A model generated the notes under the pieces. That model was not told where the DNA came from and made no database searches. It was given only the letters and a program-made list of their open reading frames with translations. From CAWBUW01 sp963792075 (GTDB lineage: Bacteria; Chloroflexota; Anaerolineae; Anaerolineales; UBA4823): a stretch of 64,000 nucleotides of DNA. Shown piece after piece: positions 17,299-26,094 of the stretch; positions within the stretch are counted from its first letter, which is position 1; every line of letters begins with the position of its first letter. A program made the translations under genes and the position numbers. The stretch covers positions 124,001 to 188,000 of the forward strand of contig CAWBUW010000007.1 of assembly GCA_963792075.1 (NCBI GenBank). Reading direction: 5' to 3'.

Positions 17299-19233
17299 CT
17301 AACCAACATCCCGGTCACGCAGGCGGAATAAGATATGCCGGACGTTTAAGACAGCCGCGGCAACCAGGAATAGCTGGTAAAAACGGTTTTGAGCCAGCAT
17401 CGAAAGCGCCCCCAAAAATGAGAGGGATGCGCCGTTGAAATAAGCTGCAAGGTAGAACAACCCCATACCCAGCAGGGTCGCCAGCAAAATTCGCCCGGTC
17501 ATGCGGCTGAGCACGCTGGCGGTAAAAATCCACTTATCGACCGTCGATCCCAAGTTGACCAGCGGCTTGCCCAGGGTGGTTTGGGTGCGGATCATCAAAT
17601 CGGTAAAGGTCTTGCCGAGCTCCTCCAGGTTGAGGAACAAGTTGTCGCCGGCATTGTCCTTCAACTTCGAGCGCCATTTTTTCTTGACCAGTTGGGCGCG
17701 ATCCTTCATAAATAGGGTATATTCATCGTAGCGGTCCAACCGGTTATCCAACCGCAGCACGATGAAGTCGTAAAGCAGGGTGGCGCGGATCATGCGCAGC
17801 ATGTGGAGGTTCATCGGCAGGTTAAATTTTTGCGAGATACGGATCAGTACCAGCCACTGGCGGGCCGAGGTGCGCTCCCAATACTGCGTATATTTGGCCG
17901 GGGTGTTGAAGGTGTGCAGCACGCGCATATATTCATCCTGCGCGTGCTTGACCAGTAAAGGCAAATCTACTGGGGGCAGGGGTTCCATCAAGCTGAGTGA
18001 GGCGCGCGTCATGGCTTCCACATCCTGGTTCTTCATACTCAACACCATTTGCTCCAGGGCGATACGCTGCTGGTTATTAAAGCTACCGCAGCTACCGAAA
18101 TCGATAAAGGTCACTTCACTATTCGGGCGGATGAGGATATTGGCGGGATGCGGGTCGGCGTGGAAGAAGACATGCTCGTCCATGCTCCAGAAAGCCGCCC
18201 ACAAAATACGCCGGGCGACCAGCGCCGGGTCGATGTTGAGCTTTTGCAGCAGCGCCAAGCCCCGAGGGGTCTTTTGCTCCACCAGAGCGATGACTTCCCA
18301 CAGCCACAACCCCGAAACAAATTCCTGCACCAGGACTTCTTCGCCGGAGAGTTCAAAATACACACGTGGGGCAGTGAAAAAATCTTTGCCCGACTGGCTC
18401 ACATTGCGGCGGAAAATATCTTGAAAGCGCCCTTCACGGCGAAAATCCAGCTCTTCCATCAGGATCTCGCGTAGCTCGGCGCGCAGGTTGCGCGTGAAAC
18501 CAGGGCGGATAAAGGTCAAGAATTCGGCCAGCTCGGTGATCCAATCCAGCACCTGTAAGTCGGCGCGAAACACTTCCACAATCCCAGGCCGCCGGATTTT
18601 GACAACTACTTTGGTGCCGTCCTTGAGCGTGGCCTGGTAGACGCAAGCCATGGATGCTGAACCGATGGGGACGGGGTCGAAAACTTCAAAATCCTCCTGC
18701 CACGGGCGATGTGTGGTTTTTTCGATGGCTTTGAGCGCCTGTGCGGTGGGGAATGGCACCATTCTATCCAACATTTTGGATAGCTCGACACAGTAAGCCC
18801 AGGGCACCAGGTCAATGCGCATAGCCACCTGCTGCCCCAGCTTGACAAAGGTGCCTCCAGCGTGTTCCAGCGCCTCGCGCAGGCGGATGGCGCGGCGTTC
18901 AAGTGTATCGCGCCGCATAATACGGTCGCCCAAATTGCCGAGCAGGACGCTGGCCAGCACACCAAACCAGGTAAAGAGCCGCCCCACGCTGCGCCAGAAA
19001 CTGACTTTAAAGACCAGCGGGTCTACGTAGGGCAGCCAGAACTGTCTTTCATCCTGATTGCTCAACTGCTCGCGGCGCGGCAGGCTTTGCAGCACATTTT
19101 CGGCCGGGGGATAGGCGAGCTCTTTTTGCGGTGCGCGATGGGCAAGTCCACCTCGCTTCTGGGTCCATTTATTGACCGCCTCGAATACGGACTTTCGCAC
19201 CTGGATGGGTCTGGAATCTGCTGGTATTGTCAT
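17299..19233 (-). CDS. AarF/UbiB (ABC1) family atypical kinase
   Basis: A 644-residue ABC1/UbiB-like protein. Family marks are intact: KLGQ at 131-134 (the KxGQ helix), VVVKIRRPG with K212, the ELDF region near 261-264, HADPHPANI starting at H358, and DFG at 378-380. The C-terminal 100 residues form two membrane helices. Proteins of this family bind ATP and support lipid or quinone biosynthesis; their phosphoryl acceptors are mostly unknown. It is paired with a degenerate paralogue immediately upstream and is followed by the FHA-ABC exporter. Location in the PKS locus suggests a role in making or moving a lipid-like product. Confidence 0.88.
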   Translation of the reverse strand: MTIPADSRPIQVRKSVFEAVNKWTQKRGGLAHRAPQKELAYPPAENVLQSLPRREQLSNQDERQFWLPYVDPLVFKVSFWRSVGRLFTWFGVLASVLLGNLGDRIMRRDTLERRAIRLREALEHAGGTFVKLGQQVAMRIDLVPWAYCVELSKMLDRMVPFPTAQALKAIEKTTHRPWQEDFEVFDPVPIGSASMACVYQATLKDGTKVVVKIRRPGIVEVFRADLQVLDWITELAEFLTFIRPGFTRNLRAELREILMEELDFRREGRFQDIFRRNVSQSGKDFFTAPRVYFELSGEEVLVQEFVSGLWLWEVIALVEQKTPRGLALLQKLNIDPALVARRILWAAFWSMDEHVFFHADPHPANILIRPNSEVTFIDFGSCGSFNNQQRIALEQMVLSMKNQDVEAMTRASLSLMEPLPPVDLPLLVKHAQDEYMRVLHTFNTPAKYTQYWERTSARQWLVLIRISQKFNLPMNLHMLRMIRATLLYDFIVLRLDNRLDRYDEYTLFMKDRAQLVKKKWRSKLKDNAGDNLFLNLEELGKTFTDLMIRTQTTLGKPLVNLGSTVDKWIFTASVLSRMTGRILLATLLGMGLFYLAAYFNGASLSFLGALSMLAQNRFYQLFLVAAAVLNVRHILFRLRDRDVG

Positions 19234-19292
19234 GTCGCGCTAGACCTCTTTGTCGTCCATGCGGAACAAAATCGTGCGGCCATTGACAAAGA

Positions 19293-21083
19293 TCAGCAGC
19301 AGCAGAGCGGCCTGGTATATCGGGTTCGAGATGCACGCATAAAACACTTCACTTGGGACGAGAGGACTCTTCCAGACAGAAAAAAATAGATAAAGGTCAG
19401 CCCTAGCGCCACGGCGGTTGTGCCAAGCACCTGGGTGAAGAAGCGTACCGCAATATAGACCGTAAAGGACCATTTGCTCATCAGTGAGTTAAAGTTGACC
19501 GAGGGCAGGGAGAACATATGGATGGTGCGGAAGAAAAGGCCTTCCATGGTTTGGAAGAGGCGGTCCATGCGGATGATGAGCTGTTCGTTTGATTTCCCTT
19601 CCAGCCGGTCCAGTACGGTGTCAGTGACGCGCCGGCGGGCTTGCTCGGCTTTGTAGCGGTCAAACTTGCGATATTCGCGCACGAAGTTGATGTTCTGATC
19701 CAGGCGCACAGCCATCAATTCTAGCAGCAGGGTAGAGCGCATCAAGCGCAGCACTTCGATATCGATAGCTATGCCATATTTTCGCGCCAACTGGATGATG
19801 CCCAGCCACTGGATGGCTGATGTGCGTTCTCGCCAGGAAAGACTCTGCGGGTCGGCTTCCAGCGCATAGAGCATCTGCCAGTTATAGCTTTCAAGTTCCT
19901 GGGTCAGTTCGATCAAATCGACCGGCGGAAGCGGCTCCATCAGGATCAGTGAGGCACGCGCCATGTTCTGCGGGTCGCGCTGCCAGGCGTAGTACAAGTT
20001 CTGGCGCATGGCCTGCTCTCGGGTACGGCTCAGGTTGCCAGTAGAGGCAAAATTGATGAAATATAGCTTGCTGTCCTGGCCGATGATGATGTTGTTCGAA
20101 TTGGGATCGGCGTGGAAGAACAGGTTTACTTCCCTGGACCAGTAATTGACCCACAGCAGGTGTTTGGCAACTTTCTTGGGATCAATGTTCATTTCACGGG
20201 CGCGGGTCAGATAGGCTTCGTTTCCTTGCTCAACAGCGACCAGCAATTCCCACAGCCACATGCCGCTGGCAAAGCCATTGACCACCACTTCTTCGCCGGA
20301 AAGATCCAGATAGACGCGCGGCGCCGAGAAGAAATCTTTACGCGATTTCGCCGCCGCACGGCGGAAAGCATCCTGGCGGCGCGCTTCCTGGACAAAATCC
20401 AGCTCTTCGATCAGCAGGCTGCGGAATTCTTCACGCATACCCTGGCTGAAACCGGGTCGGATTATGGTCAGCAGTTCGGCGAGGATCAACAGCCAATCAA
20501 AGGCTTCGATATCAGCCATGAACTGCTCGCCAATCCCTGGGCGGCGCACCTTGACCGCCACCTTTTCGCCGTTGAACAGGACGGCCTGGTAAACGCAGGC
20601 CACCGAGCTGGAGTTGATCGGCTGTGGGTCAAAGCGCGCAAAACTGGCTGCCAGCGGCTTTTTAGTGGTACGTTCGATGATGGCGATGGCTTCCTTCAAT
20701 GGGAAAGGATCCATCCGGTCGGTCATGCAAGATAGTTCGTTGCTATATCGCCAGGGGATCAAATCCAAGCGCATGGAGAGATGGATCCCCAGTTTGATGA
20801 ATGAACCCCCAGCGCGTTCAAAGGACTTCCGTAAACGCCTGGCGCGCCGGCTGGCGCTATCCCTCCTGAGCAGCACGTCGAAAAGGGTGTTGGCCGAAAA
20901 ATATAGCAACAACTGGACCCAATAAAAAAAGCGCCTGAGCGCGCGCAAGTGGCTGACCTGGAAAGCCACGAAACGCATTTGCGGCAGGTCGGTATCTCCG
21001 CTGGAGACATTGATGAACTGCCGGCGGGGCAGGTCGGCAATTGCCCCAGGACCTTCGATTGATGGGTTTTCTAGATCCGCCAC
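19293..21083 (-). CDS. AarF/UbiB-like protein, probable pseudokinase, C-terminal frameshift
   Basis: A paralogue of the next gene in the operon, 596 residues as read. Key positions are changed: KxGQ is KLGI (97-100), HADPHPAN is HADPNSNN (from H324), and DFG is NFA with Asn at 344. The ATP-binding lysine region VAVKVRRPG remains. Loss of the metal-binding Asp argues for a pseudokinase. The last 25 or so residues are out of frame. Beyond an A7 run near 19380, another frame reads a tail homologous to the paralogue's (SNPIYQAALLLLIFVN... ILFRMDDKEV) down to 19240. That end would leave only six bases before the next start. The start overlaps the preceding gene by 13 bases. Confidence 0.82.
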   Translation of the reverse strand: MADLENPSIEGPGAIADLPRRQFINVSSGDTDLPQMRFVAFQVSHLRALRRFFYWVQLLLYFSANTLFDVLLRRDSASRRARRLRKSFERAGGSFIKLGIHLSMRLDLIPWRYSNELSCMTDRMDPFPLKEAIAIIERTTKKPLAASFARFDPQPINSSSVACVYQAVLFNGEKVAVKVRRPGIGEQFMADIEAFDWLLILAELLTIIRPGFSQGMREEFRSLLIEELDFVQEARRQDAFRRAAAKSRKDFFSAPRVYLDLSGEEVVVNGFASGMWLWELLVAVEQGNEAYLTRAREMNIDPKKVAKHLLWVNYWSREVNLFFHADPNSNNIIIGQDSKLYFINFASTGNLSRTREQAMRQNLYYAWQRDPQNMARASLILMEPLPPVDLIELTQELESYNWQMLYALEADPQSLSWRERTSAIQWLGIIQLARKYGIAIDIEVLRLMRSTLLLELMAVRLDQNINFVREYRKFDRYKAEQARRRVTDTVLDRLEGKSNEQLIIRMDRLFQTMEGLFFRTIHMFSLPSVNFNSLMSKWSFTVYIAVRFFTQVLGTTAVALGLTFIYFFLSGRVLSSQVKCFMRASRTRYTRPLCCC

Positions 21084-21523
21084 AGACGGATTAACTTTGA
21101 GGCACGGCGCAGGTTTCGACGCAGCCTTTTGCGGGATGATCTGGGGCTGACCGCTTCGGCCAGGTCAAGCGGGAGGTCGGCAGTCTCTTTCAGATAGGTG
21201 CTGCTGGCTTTCGCTGTGTTATGGATGAAATCCTCGATGGCTCCATCGGTCTTTGCTTTGGCTGACTGCTGTCGTTCGCGCTCGTAAACATCCACCCCCT
21301 TCGAGAGTCCTTTGGTGGCTTTTTGGGCCATCCGGACTAAATTCCCTTCGAGCCGTTGAATATCCTTCAACCCCGGGGAGTATTTCTCCTTGCGCTCATC
21401 GCCAACACTTTTATCTTTCTTCTTGCTCTTCTTGAACTTCAAAACGATCGGTTTTAGCACGCTGCCCGGCTGGCTCCCGGGACGTTCCGATAAATCCACA
21501 TTGCTCTTCTCATCATCGCTCAT
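21071..21523 (-). CDS. Small basic hypothetical protein
   Basis: A 150-residue, strongly charged protein. Residues 30-50 are Lys-rich (VLKFKKSKKKDKS), the middle is helical and amphipathic (LVRMAQKATKGLSKGVDVYE), and the end is Arg-rich. It has no signal peptide and no membrane helix. I do not recognise a named domain with confidence. The phasin-like middle helix could bind a lipid or a protein surface. It lies 18 bases after another small protein and overlaps the AarF-like gene, so the three are translated together. Its function probably belongs to the PKS locus, but nothing in the sequence proves this. Confidence 0.6.
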   Translation of the reverse strand: MSDDEKSNVDLSERPGSQPGSVLKPIVLKFKKSKKKDKSVGDERKEKYSPGLKDIQRLEGNLVRMAQKATKGLSKGVDVYERERQQSAKAKTDGAIEDFIHNTAKASSTYLKETADLPLDLAEAVSPRSSRKRLRRNLRRASKLIRLWRI

Positions 21524-21541
21524 GGTGTGCCTCGTCAGCTT

Positions 21542-21805
21542 TTATTTTATGTAAGGGAAAATCAGCTTTTCCAGTCCCCGGCGTTTGTTTTTTTTCTGGT
21601 AAATCATGATGACCGGGACGAGTACCTTGCCTTCCGCTTCGGCGCCGAGCATCTCCCTGGTCTCCTCGACCACATTCAGCACCTCGTCCCACAATTTGCC
21701 TTTGCCTTTTTTTAGGTCCTTGATATTACCGGATTTCTTCGTGCCCAGCTCGATGATGATGGGTTGGGTCATTTCTGCCTTGGTTGTTTCTGTATCTTCC
21801 GTCAT
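21542..21805 (-). CDS. Small conserved protein (DUF6200-like)
   Basis: An 87-residue protein with the pattern PIIIELGTKKSGNIKDLKKGKGKLWDEV, then an acidic helix and a VPVIMIYQKKNKR ending. This resembles the short DUF6200-type family I associate with actinobacterial and myxobacterial clusters; I could not check it. It is the first gene of the leftward operon, divergent from the PKS gene over about 245 bases. No enzyme motif is present. A structural or scaffold role is possible, but this is only inference. Confidence 0.6.
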   Translation of the reverse strand: MTEDTETTKAEMTQPIIIELGTKKSGNIKDLKKGKGKLWDEVLNVVEETREMLGAEAEGKVLVPVIMIYQKKNKRRGLEKLIFPYIK

Positions 21806-21906
21806 ACTTTTCCTCGCTTTTTAGACCATCGGAACAAAAGTTAGCGTAAATGAAACCTGGCCGGTTAATCTGCATATCAGGAGGTTGCGAGCCCCAATAT
21901 TAAAAA

Positions 21907-21935
21907 TTGACAAAAAAGATTGTTAGATTTATGAT
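21907..21935 (+). promoter_or_regulatory. Sigma-70-type promoter for the PKS operon
   Basis: TTGACA (21907-21912), a 17-base spacer and TATGAT (21930-21935) form a near-consensus promoter. Transcription would start near 21942, giving a leader of about 108 bases before the PKS start at 22051. The leader is not obviously structured. Confidence 0.65.
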
Positions 21936-22050
21936 ATATTATACCTGATTAATAGGAATAATGTCAATTAATGTAGTTGGATGCTTGCTGTAGCCCGTCG
22001 AATTGTTTTGTATCCGGTGATCCACCAGACCCCCGGAGGTTGGAGGAAAA

Positions 22051-25000
22051 ATGGTATTTACTCGACAAGAAAACTCACTGGGTGGCGCAGAACCGATTGC
22101 CCTGGTTGGTATTGGTTGCAAACTACCGGGAAACATCACATCCCCTACTGATTTATTGAACGCACTGCGCGCTGGTCGGGACCTGGTCACGGACGTACCA
22201 CGCTCGCGTTGGAACATGGAAGCTTTTTACGATCCGGACCCAATGACGCCAGGCAAAACCTATGTACGCAAAGGCGGCTTTGTTGATAACATCGACACCT
22301 TCGATGCCGGCTTTTTTGGCATCTCCGATGCCGAAGCCCCGCGGATGGACCCTCAGCAACGCATGGTTTTGGAAACCGTCTGGCATGCCCTGGAAGATGC
22401 CGGGCAGTCTGCCGAAGAATTGATGAACAGTAATACCGGCGTGTTCCTGGCGATGATGAACACGAACGGCTACTCCCAACTAAAAGGAATTTACGAGGGT
22501 CCGCTGGGAATCACGGGTTATGACGCCATGGGCGATGCGATGAGCATCTCTGCTGGGCGCATTTCCCATTTTCTAGGTTTGGAAGGCCCCTGCCTGACCC
22601 TTGACACAGCCTGCTCCAGTTCACTGGTAGCCCTGCATCTGGCACGCCAGAGCATCCTCTCAGGCGAGTGCGACATGGCAATCGTCGCCGGGGTCAATGT
22701 TATGCTGCACCCCGGGCTGCACATCGCCTTTTCAAAGGTCGGGTTAATGTCTCGCATTGGGCGCTGTGCGACCTTTGATGCCTCGGCGGATGGCTATATC
22801 CGCGGGGAAGGCTGTTTAGCTGTTGTACTGCGACGCCAGTCTTTGGCTGTTGCGCGCGGCGACCGCATTCATGCCAGCATTGTTGGCACCGCGGTCAACC
22901 AGGACGGGCACACCCCGGCCCTTACCGCGCCGAACGGGCGCAGCCAGGAAAAAGTCATCCGCAGCGCCCTGGCGCGTGAGGGTCTCAGCCCCAGTGATGT
23001 CGGTTATCTAGAAGCGCATGGCACGGGTACGCCTGTCGGCGACCCAATTGAAATGAGCGCGATTGTCAATGTCTTTGGCCCCGGCCGAGAGGCGAACAAT
23101 CCTTTGTATGTCGGCTCGGCCAAGAGTAATTTCGGGCATCTGGAAGCCGGAGCGGGTCTGTTGGGCCTGGTGAAGGCTGCCCTTTCGCTGGAGTATGAAG
23201 AAATCCTGCCCAGTATTCACTTTACACAACTCAACCCCAGCATCAACCTTGGGCGTGCACCCATTCAGGTGGCCACCCAACGTATCCCCTGGTTGCGTAA
23301 CGGGCAGCCGCGTCTGGCGGGTATCAATTCCTTTGGATACAGCGGTACCAATGCGCACTCTATTTTACAAGAAGCCCCGCTTTCCCGTAATGACCACACA
23401 ACCCAGGCTGCCTCCGGCCTCGTGGAATGTGATGGTGGTCTGCTGCTCATCTCGGCCAAATCGGCTGCTTCGCTGGAAGAGTTGGTAGATAAATGGGTGG
23501 ACTTTTTGGACAAAGATACCACCCACTCGCTACGCGATATTCTCTATTCTGCCGCACTGGATAGAACCCAATTAAATTACCGCCTGGCGGTGGTTGGTAC
23601 GCAGAAAGACGAGATTAAGCGCAAACTCGAGTCTTGGCGTATGGGCCGAGCTCCGCAGGGCCTGGCCGCCGGGCAGGGTCTCTCCAAAATCCGGCCGCGG
23701 CTGGCCTTCATGTTCACCGGCCAGGGCGCACAATACGCTGGCATGGGCCAGGAACTATACAATACCGAACCACGCTTTGCTGAGACGCTTCGTCAGGTGG
23801 CTGAGATCATCGACCCTGAGCTGGGCGTCCCGCTGCTGGATGTATTGTTCGGTGAAAAATCCGCCGAATACCTGAAAAACACTCGCTACGTTCAACCGGC
23901 GCTGTTCGCCATCGAATACGCTTTGGCCGACCTGCTTGGTCATTGGGGCATTAAGCCAGATTATGTCATCGGTCATAGCATTGGCGAAATTGTAGCTGCC
24001 TGCATCGCGGGCATGCTGGATCTAGAAGATGCGGCGCTCTTCGTGGTCACCCGGGGACGCCTGATGGGCCAACTGCCTGCGGGCGGGAAAATGCTGGCGA
24101 TCGGCGCTTCGGTGGAACAGGTGCAAAAGTGGGTGCAGGGCCGGGAGGCGGAAGTTTCGATCGCCACTGTCAATGGGCCGCGCGCCGTGGTGGTTTCTGG
24201 CACTGCTGAAGCGGTGGCAGCCATTGATGAGCTTGCCCAGGCCGCAGGCCGCCAGACCAAAGAATTGGAAGTCTCGCATGCCTTCCACTCCCCACTGATG
24301 GAACCGATTCTGGATGAACTGATCCAAGCCGCGGCGGCCATGCACATCCATTCGGCCAGCCTACCGATTGCATCCAATACCAGCGGAGACTTTTTCGGCG
24401 ACGACATCCCCGCCTCATACTGGAGTTCACAGGTACGCCAGGCGGTGCTATTTCACCAGGGCATGGAAAAGATTATAGATGCCGGCTGTACTCTGTTAGT
24501 CGAAATTGGTCCGCACCCCTCTTTGACACCCGCAGTGGTAACTGCCTTCGACTCTCCCAACTTGCATACCATCCCAACCCTTAAACGGGATAAGAAGGAC
24601 AACGCCAATCTGCTCGGCAGCCTGGCTGCTCTGTATGTAGATGGCGCTGCGCTCAAGTTTGACAGCCTATTTAGCGGCCCGCTCTATGAGCGTGTCTCCC
24701 TGCCGCTCTATCCTTTCCGCCACGAAAAATATTGGTTGAATTCTACTGGCATCCTGGAGGTTGGCCCTGAGGACTACCCGCTGATGAGTGCGAATGCTGC
24801 CGCTGAAGAGCTGCCCGCCTTGCCCGAACTGCATCCTTTGCTGGGCAAAGTGCTCAGCCAAACTGCCAAGAAGGCGGTCTTTGAGACCGGCATTAAAACT
24901 ACCATCCCCTGGACGGATCACCGCGTGCTGGATGCAACCATCTTCCCTGGCACTGGCTACCTGGAGATGGCAGCGCGCGGTTTCGCCGCGGTTTCTGGCC

Positions 25001-26067
25001 TGGATTGGCGCGCAGTGGAGTTGAAGGATGTGGTTTTCGAACGTCCATTGGTGCTTTCATACAAAGAAGAGAAGAAAATCAGCCTGACCCTGGAATTTGG
25101 TACGCGCGGGCGCGACGTGGCCAACTTCGTCATCAATTCCGGTGGTGTTACCTACTGTCGCGGGCGCATCCTGGCCGTAAATGTCGGCGCAGAGAAGGTG
25201 GATATGAGCGGGGAATTGTCTGGCCGCGTTTCCGAATTAAAAATGGGCCCATTTTACAATGAAATGCGCAGCAGCGGTCTCGATTTTGGTTCTCGTTTTG
25301 CCAACGTGCGTGAACTGTGGCTAGGCAGGCCTGATTCTGGCGAAGCCTATGGCCGGATTGCCGATGGCCCGGGCGTCGATGAGACAGATCCATTCCGCAG
25401 CGCCATTCTGCTGGATAGCTGCTTGCATCCGGTGGGCGCGGCTTTTGGCATGGTCAGCGACAAGAGCAAGGAGGGCGCTGTCGTGCAGACCTCCATTCAG
25501 TCCATCATCATCCGGCGCCCGCTGCCCAACCAGGCCTGGAGCCATGTGCACATCAACGCCAACGGGGATGGACGCGCGGCGCTGGCCAGCCTGCGTGTTC
25601 TGAGCGATGATGGCGAGGTGTTGGTGGAAATTGAAAACCTGGAACTGCGCCGCATGACCTCCCTGGCAGGTGGCAAAGATGCGGGTGGCAGGTCATCCGG
25701 CAGGAGCGCAGCGGCTCAACTCTTCAAATCCCGCCAGGAGCTGGTAGAGATGCTCAGACCTTTATCCAAACGGGAACGAGTGGGGCTGATCTCCAAATGG
25801 CTGACTGGCGAAATCAAAGACATCATGGGTCAGGCCGCAGACGGCCTGAGCCTGGACAAGCTGCCACCATCCACCGCATTTCTTGAAATCGGGTTGGATT
25901 CGCTGCTCGTTACCGAACTCCAACGCCGTATCCAGGAGAAACTGGAATTCCGTTTCAAACCCATGCAGGGCCTGGATTACCAGTCGATTGAATCGCTGGC
26001 GGAATATATCCTGGCTGAAGTACTGGCCATCAACCTGGAATCCGTGCCTGCTCCCGCCGCGGACTAA
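22051..26067 (+). CDS. Single-module type I polyketide synthase (KS-AT-DH-ACP)
   Basis: A 1338-residue PKS with one module. KS spans about 10-430, with C188 (DTACSSS), H323 (EAHGTGTP) and H363 (KSNFGHLEAG). AT spans about 555-850, with S643 (GHSIGE) and H746 in HAFHS, the malonyl-CoA type. DH spans about 925-1190, with H957 (DHRVLDATIFPG) and D1122 (DSCLH). The ACP has S1284 (GLDSLL). No ketoreductase or enoylreductase is present in cis; the SDR at 32235 can supply the former. A lone module with KS-AT-DH-ACP is likely iterative and would give an unsaturated chain. GGAGG lies four bases before the ATG. It opens a four-gene operon with a radical SAM enzyme, an NRPS and the SDR. Confidence 0.93.
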   Translation: MVFTRQENSLGGAEPIALVGIGCKLPGNITSPTDLLNALRAGRDLVTDVPRSRWNMEAFYDPDPMTPGKTYVRKGGFVDNIDTFDAGFFGISDAEAPRMDPQQRMVLETVWHALEDAGQSAEELMNSNTGVFLAMMNTNGYSQLKGIYEGPLGITGYDAMGDAMSISAGRISHFLGLEGPCLTLDTACSSSLVALHLARQSILSGECDMAIVAGVNVMLHPGLHIAFSKVGLMSRIGRCATFDASADGYIRGEGCLAVVLRRQSLAVARGDRIHASIVGTAVNQDGHTPALTAPNGRSQEKVIRSALAREGLSPSDVGYLEAHGTGTPVGDPIEMSAIVNVFGPGREANNPLYVGSAKSNFGHLEAGAGLLGLVKAALSLEYEEILPSIHFTQLNPSINLGRAPIQVATQRIPWLRNGQPRLAGINSFGYSGTNAHSILQEAPLSRNDHTTQAASGLVECDGGLLLISAKSAASLEELVDKWVDFLDKDTTHSLRDILYSAALDRTQLNYRLAVVGTQKDEIKRKLESWRMGRAPQGLAAGQGLSKIRPRLAFMFTGQGAQYAGMGQELYNTEPRFAETLRQVAEIIDPELGVPLLDVLFGEKSAEYLKNTRYVQPALFAIEYALADLLGHWGIKPDYVIGHSIGEIVAACIAGMLDLEDAALFVVTRGRLMGQLPAGGKMLAIGASVEQVQKWVQGREAEVSIATVNGPRAVVVSGTAEAVAAIDELAQAAGRQTKELEVSHAFHSPLMEPILDELIQAAAAMHIHSASLPIASNTSGDFFGDDIPASYWSSQVRQAVLFHQGMEKIIDAGCTLLVEIGPHPSLTPAVVTAFDSPNLHTIPTLKRDKKDNANLLGSLAALYVDGAALKFDSLFSGPLYERVSLPLYPFRHEKYWLNSTGILEVGPEDYPLMSANAAAEELPALPELHPLLGKVLSQTAKKAVFETGIKTTIPWTDHRVLDATIFPGTGYLEMAARGFAAVSGLDWRAVELKDVVFERPLVLSYKEEKKISLTLEFGTRGRDVANFVINSGGVTYCRGRILAVNVGAEKVDMSGELSGRVSELKMGPFYNEMRSSGLDFGSRFANVRELWLGRPDSGEAYGRIADGPGVDETDPFRSAILLDSCLHPVGAAFGMVSDKSKEGAVVQTSIQSIIIRRPLPNQAWSHVHINANGDGRAALASLRVLSDDGEVLVEIENLELRRMTSLAGGKDAGGRSSGRSAAAQLFKSRQELVEMLRPLSKRERVGLISKWLTGEIKDIMGQAADGLSLDKLPPSTAFLEIGLDSLLVTELQRRIQEKLEFRFKPMQGLDYQSIESLAEYILAEVLAINLESVPAPAAD

Positions 26068-26094
26068 GAGTACTTACATTATAGGTAGGTTTAT

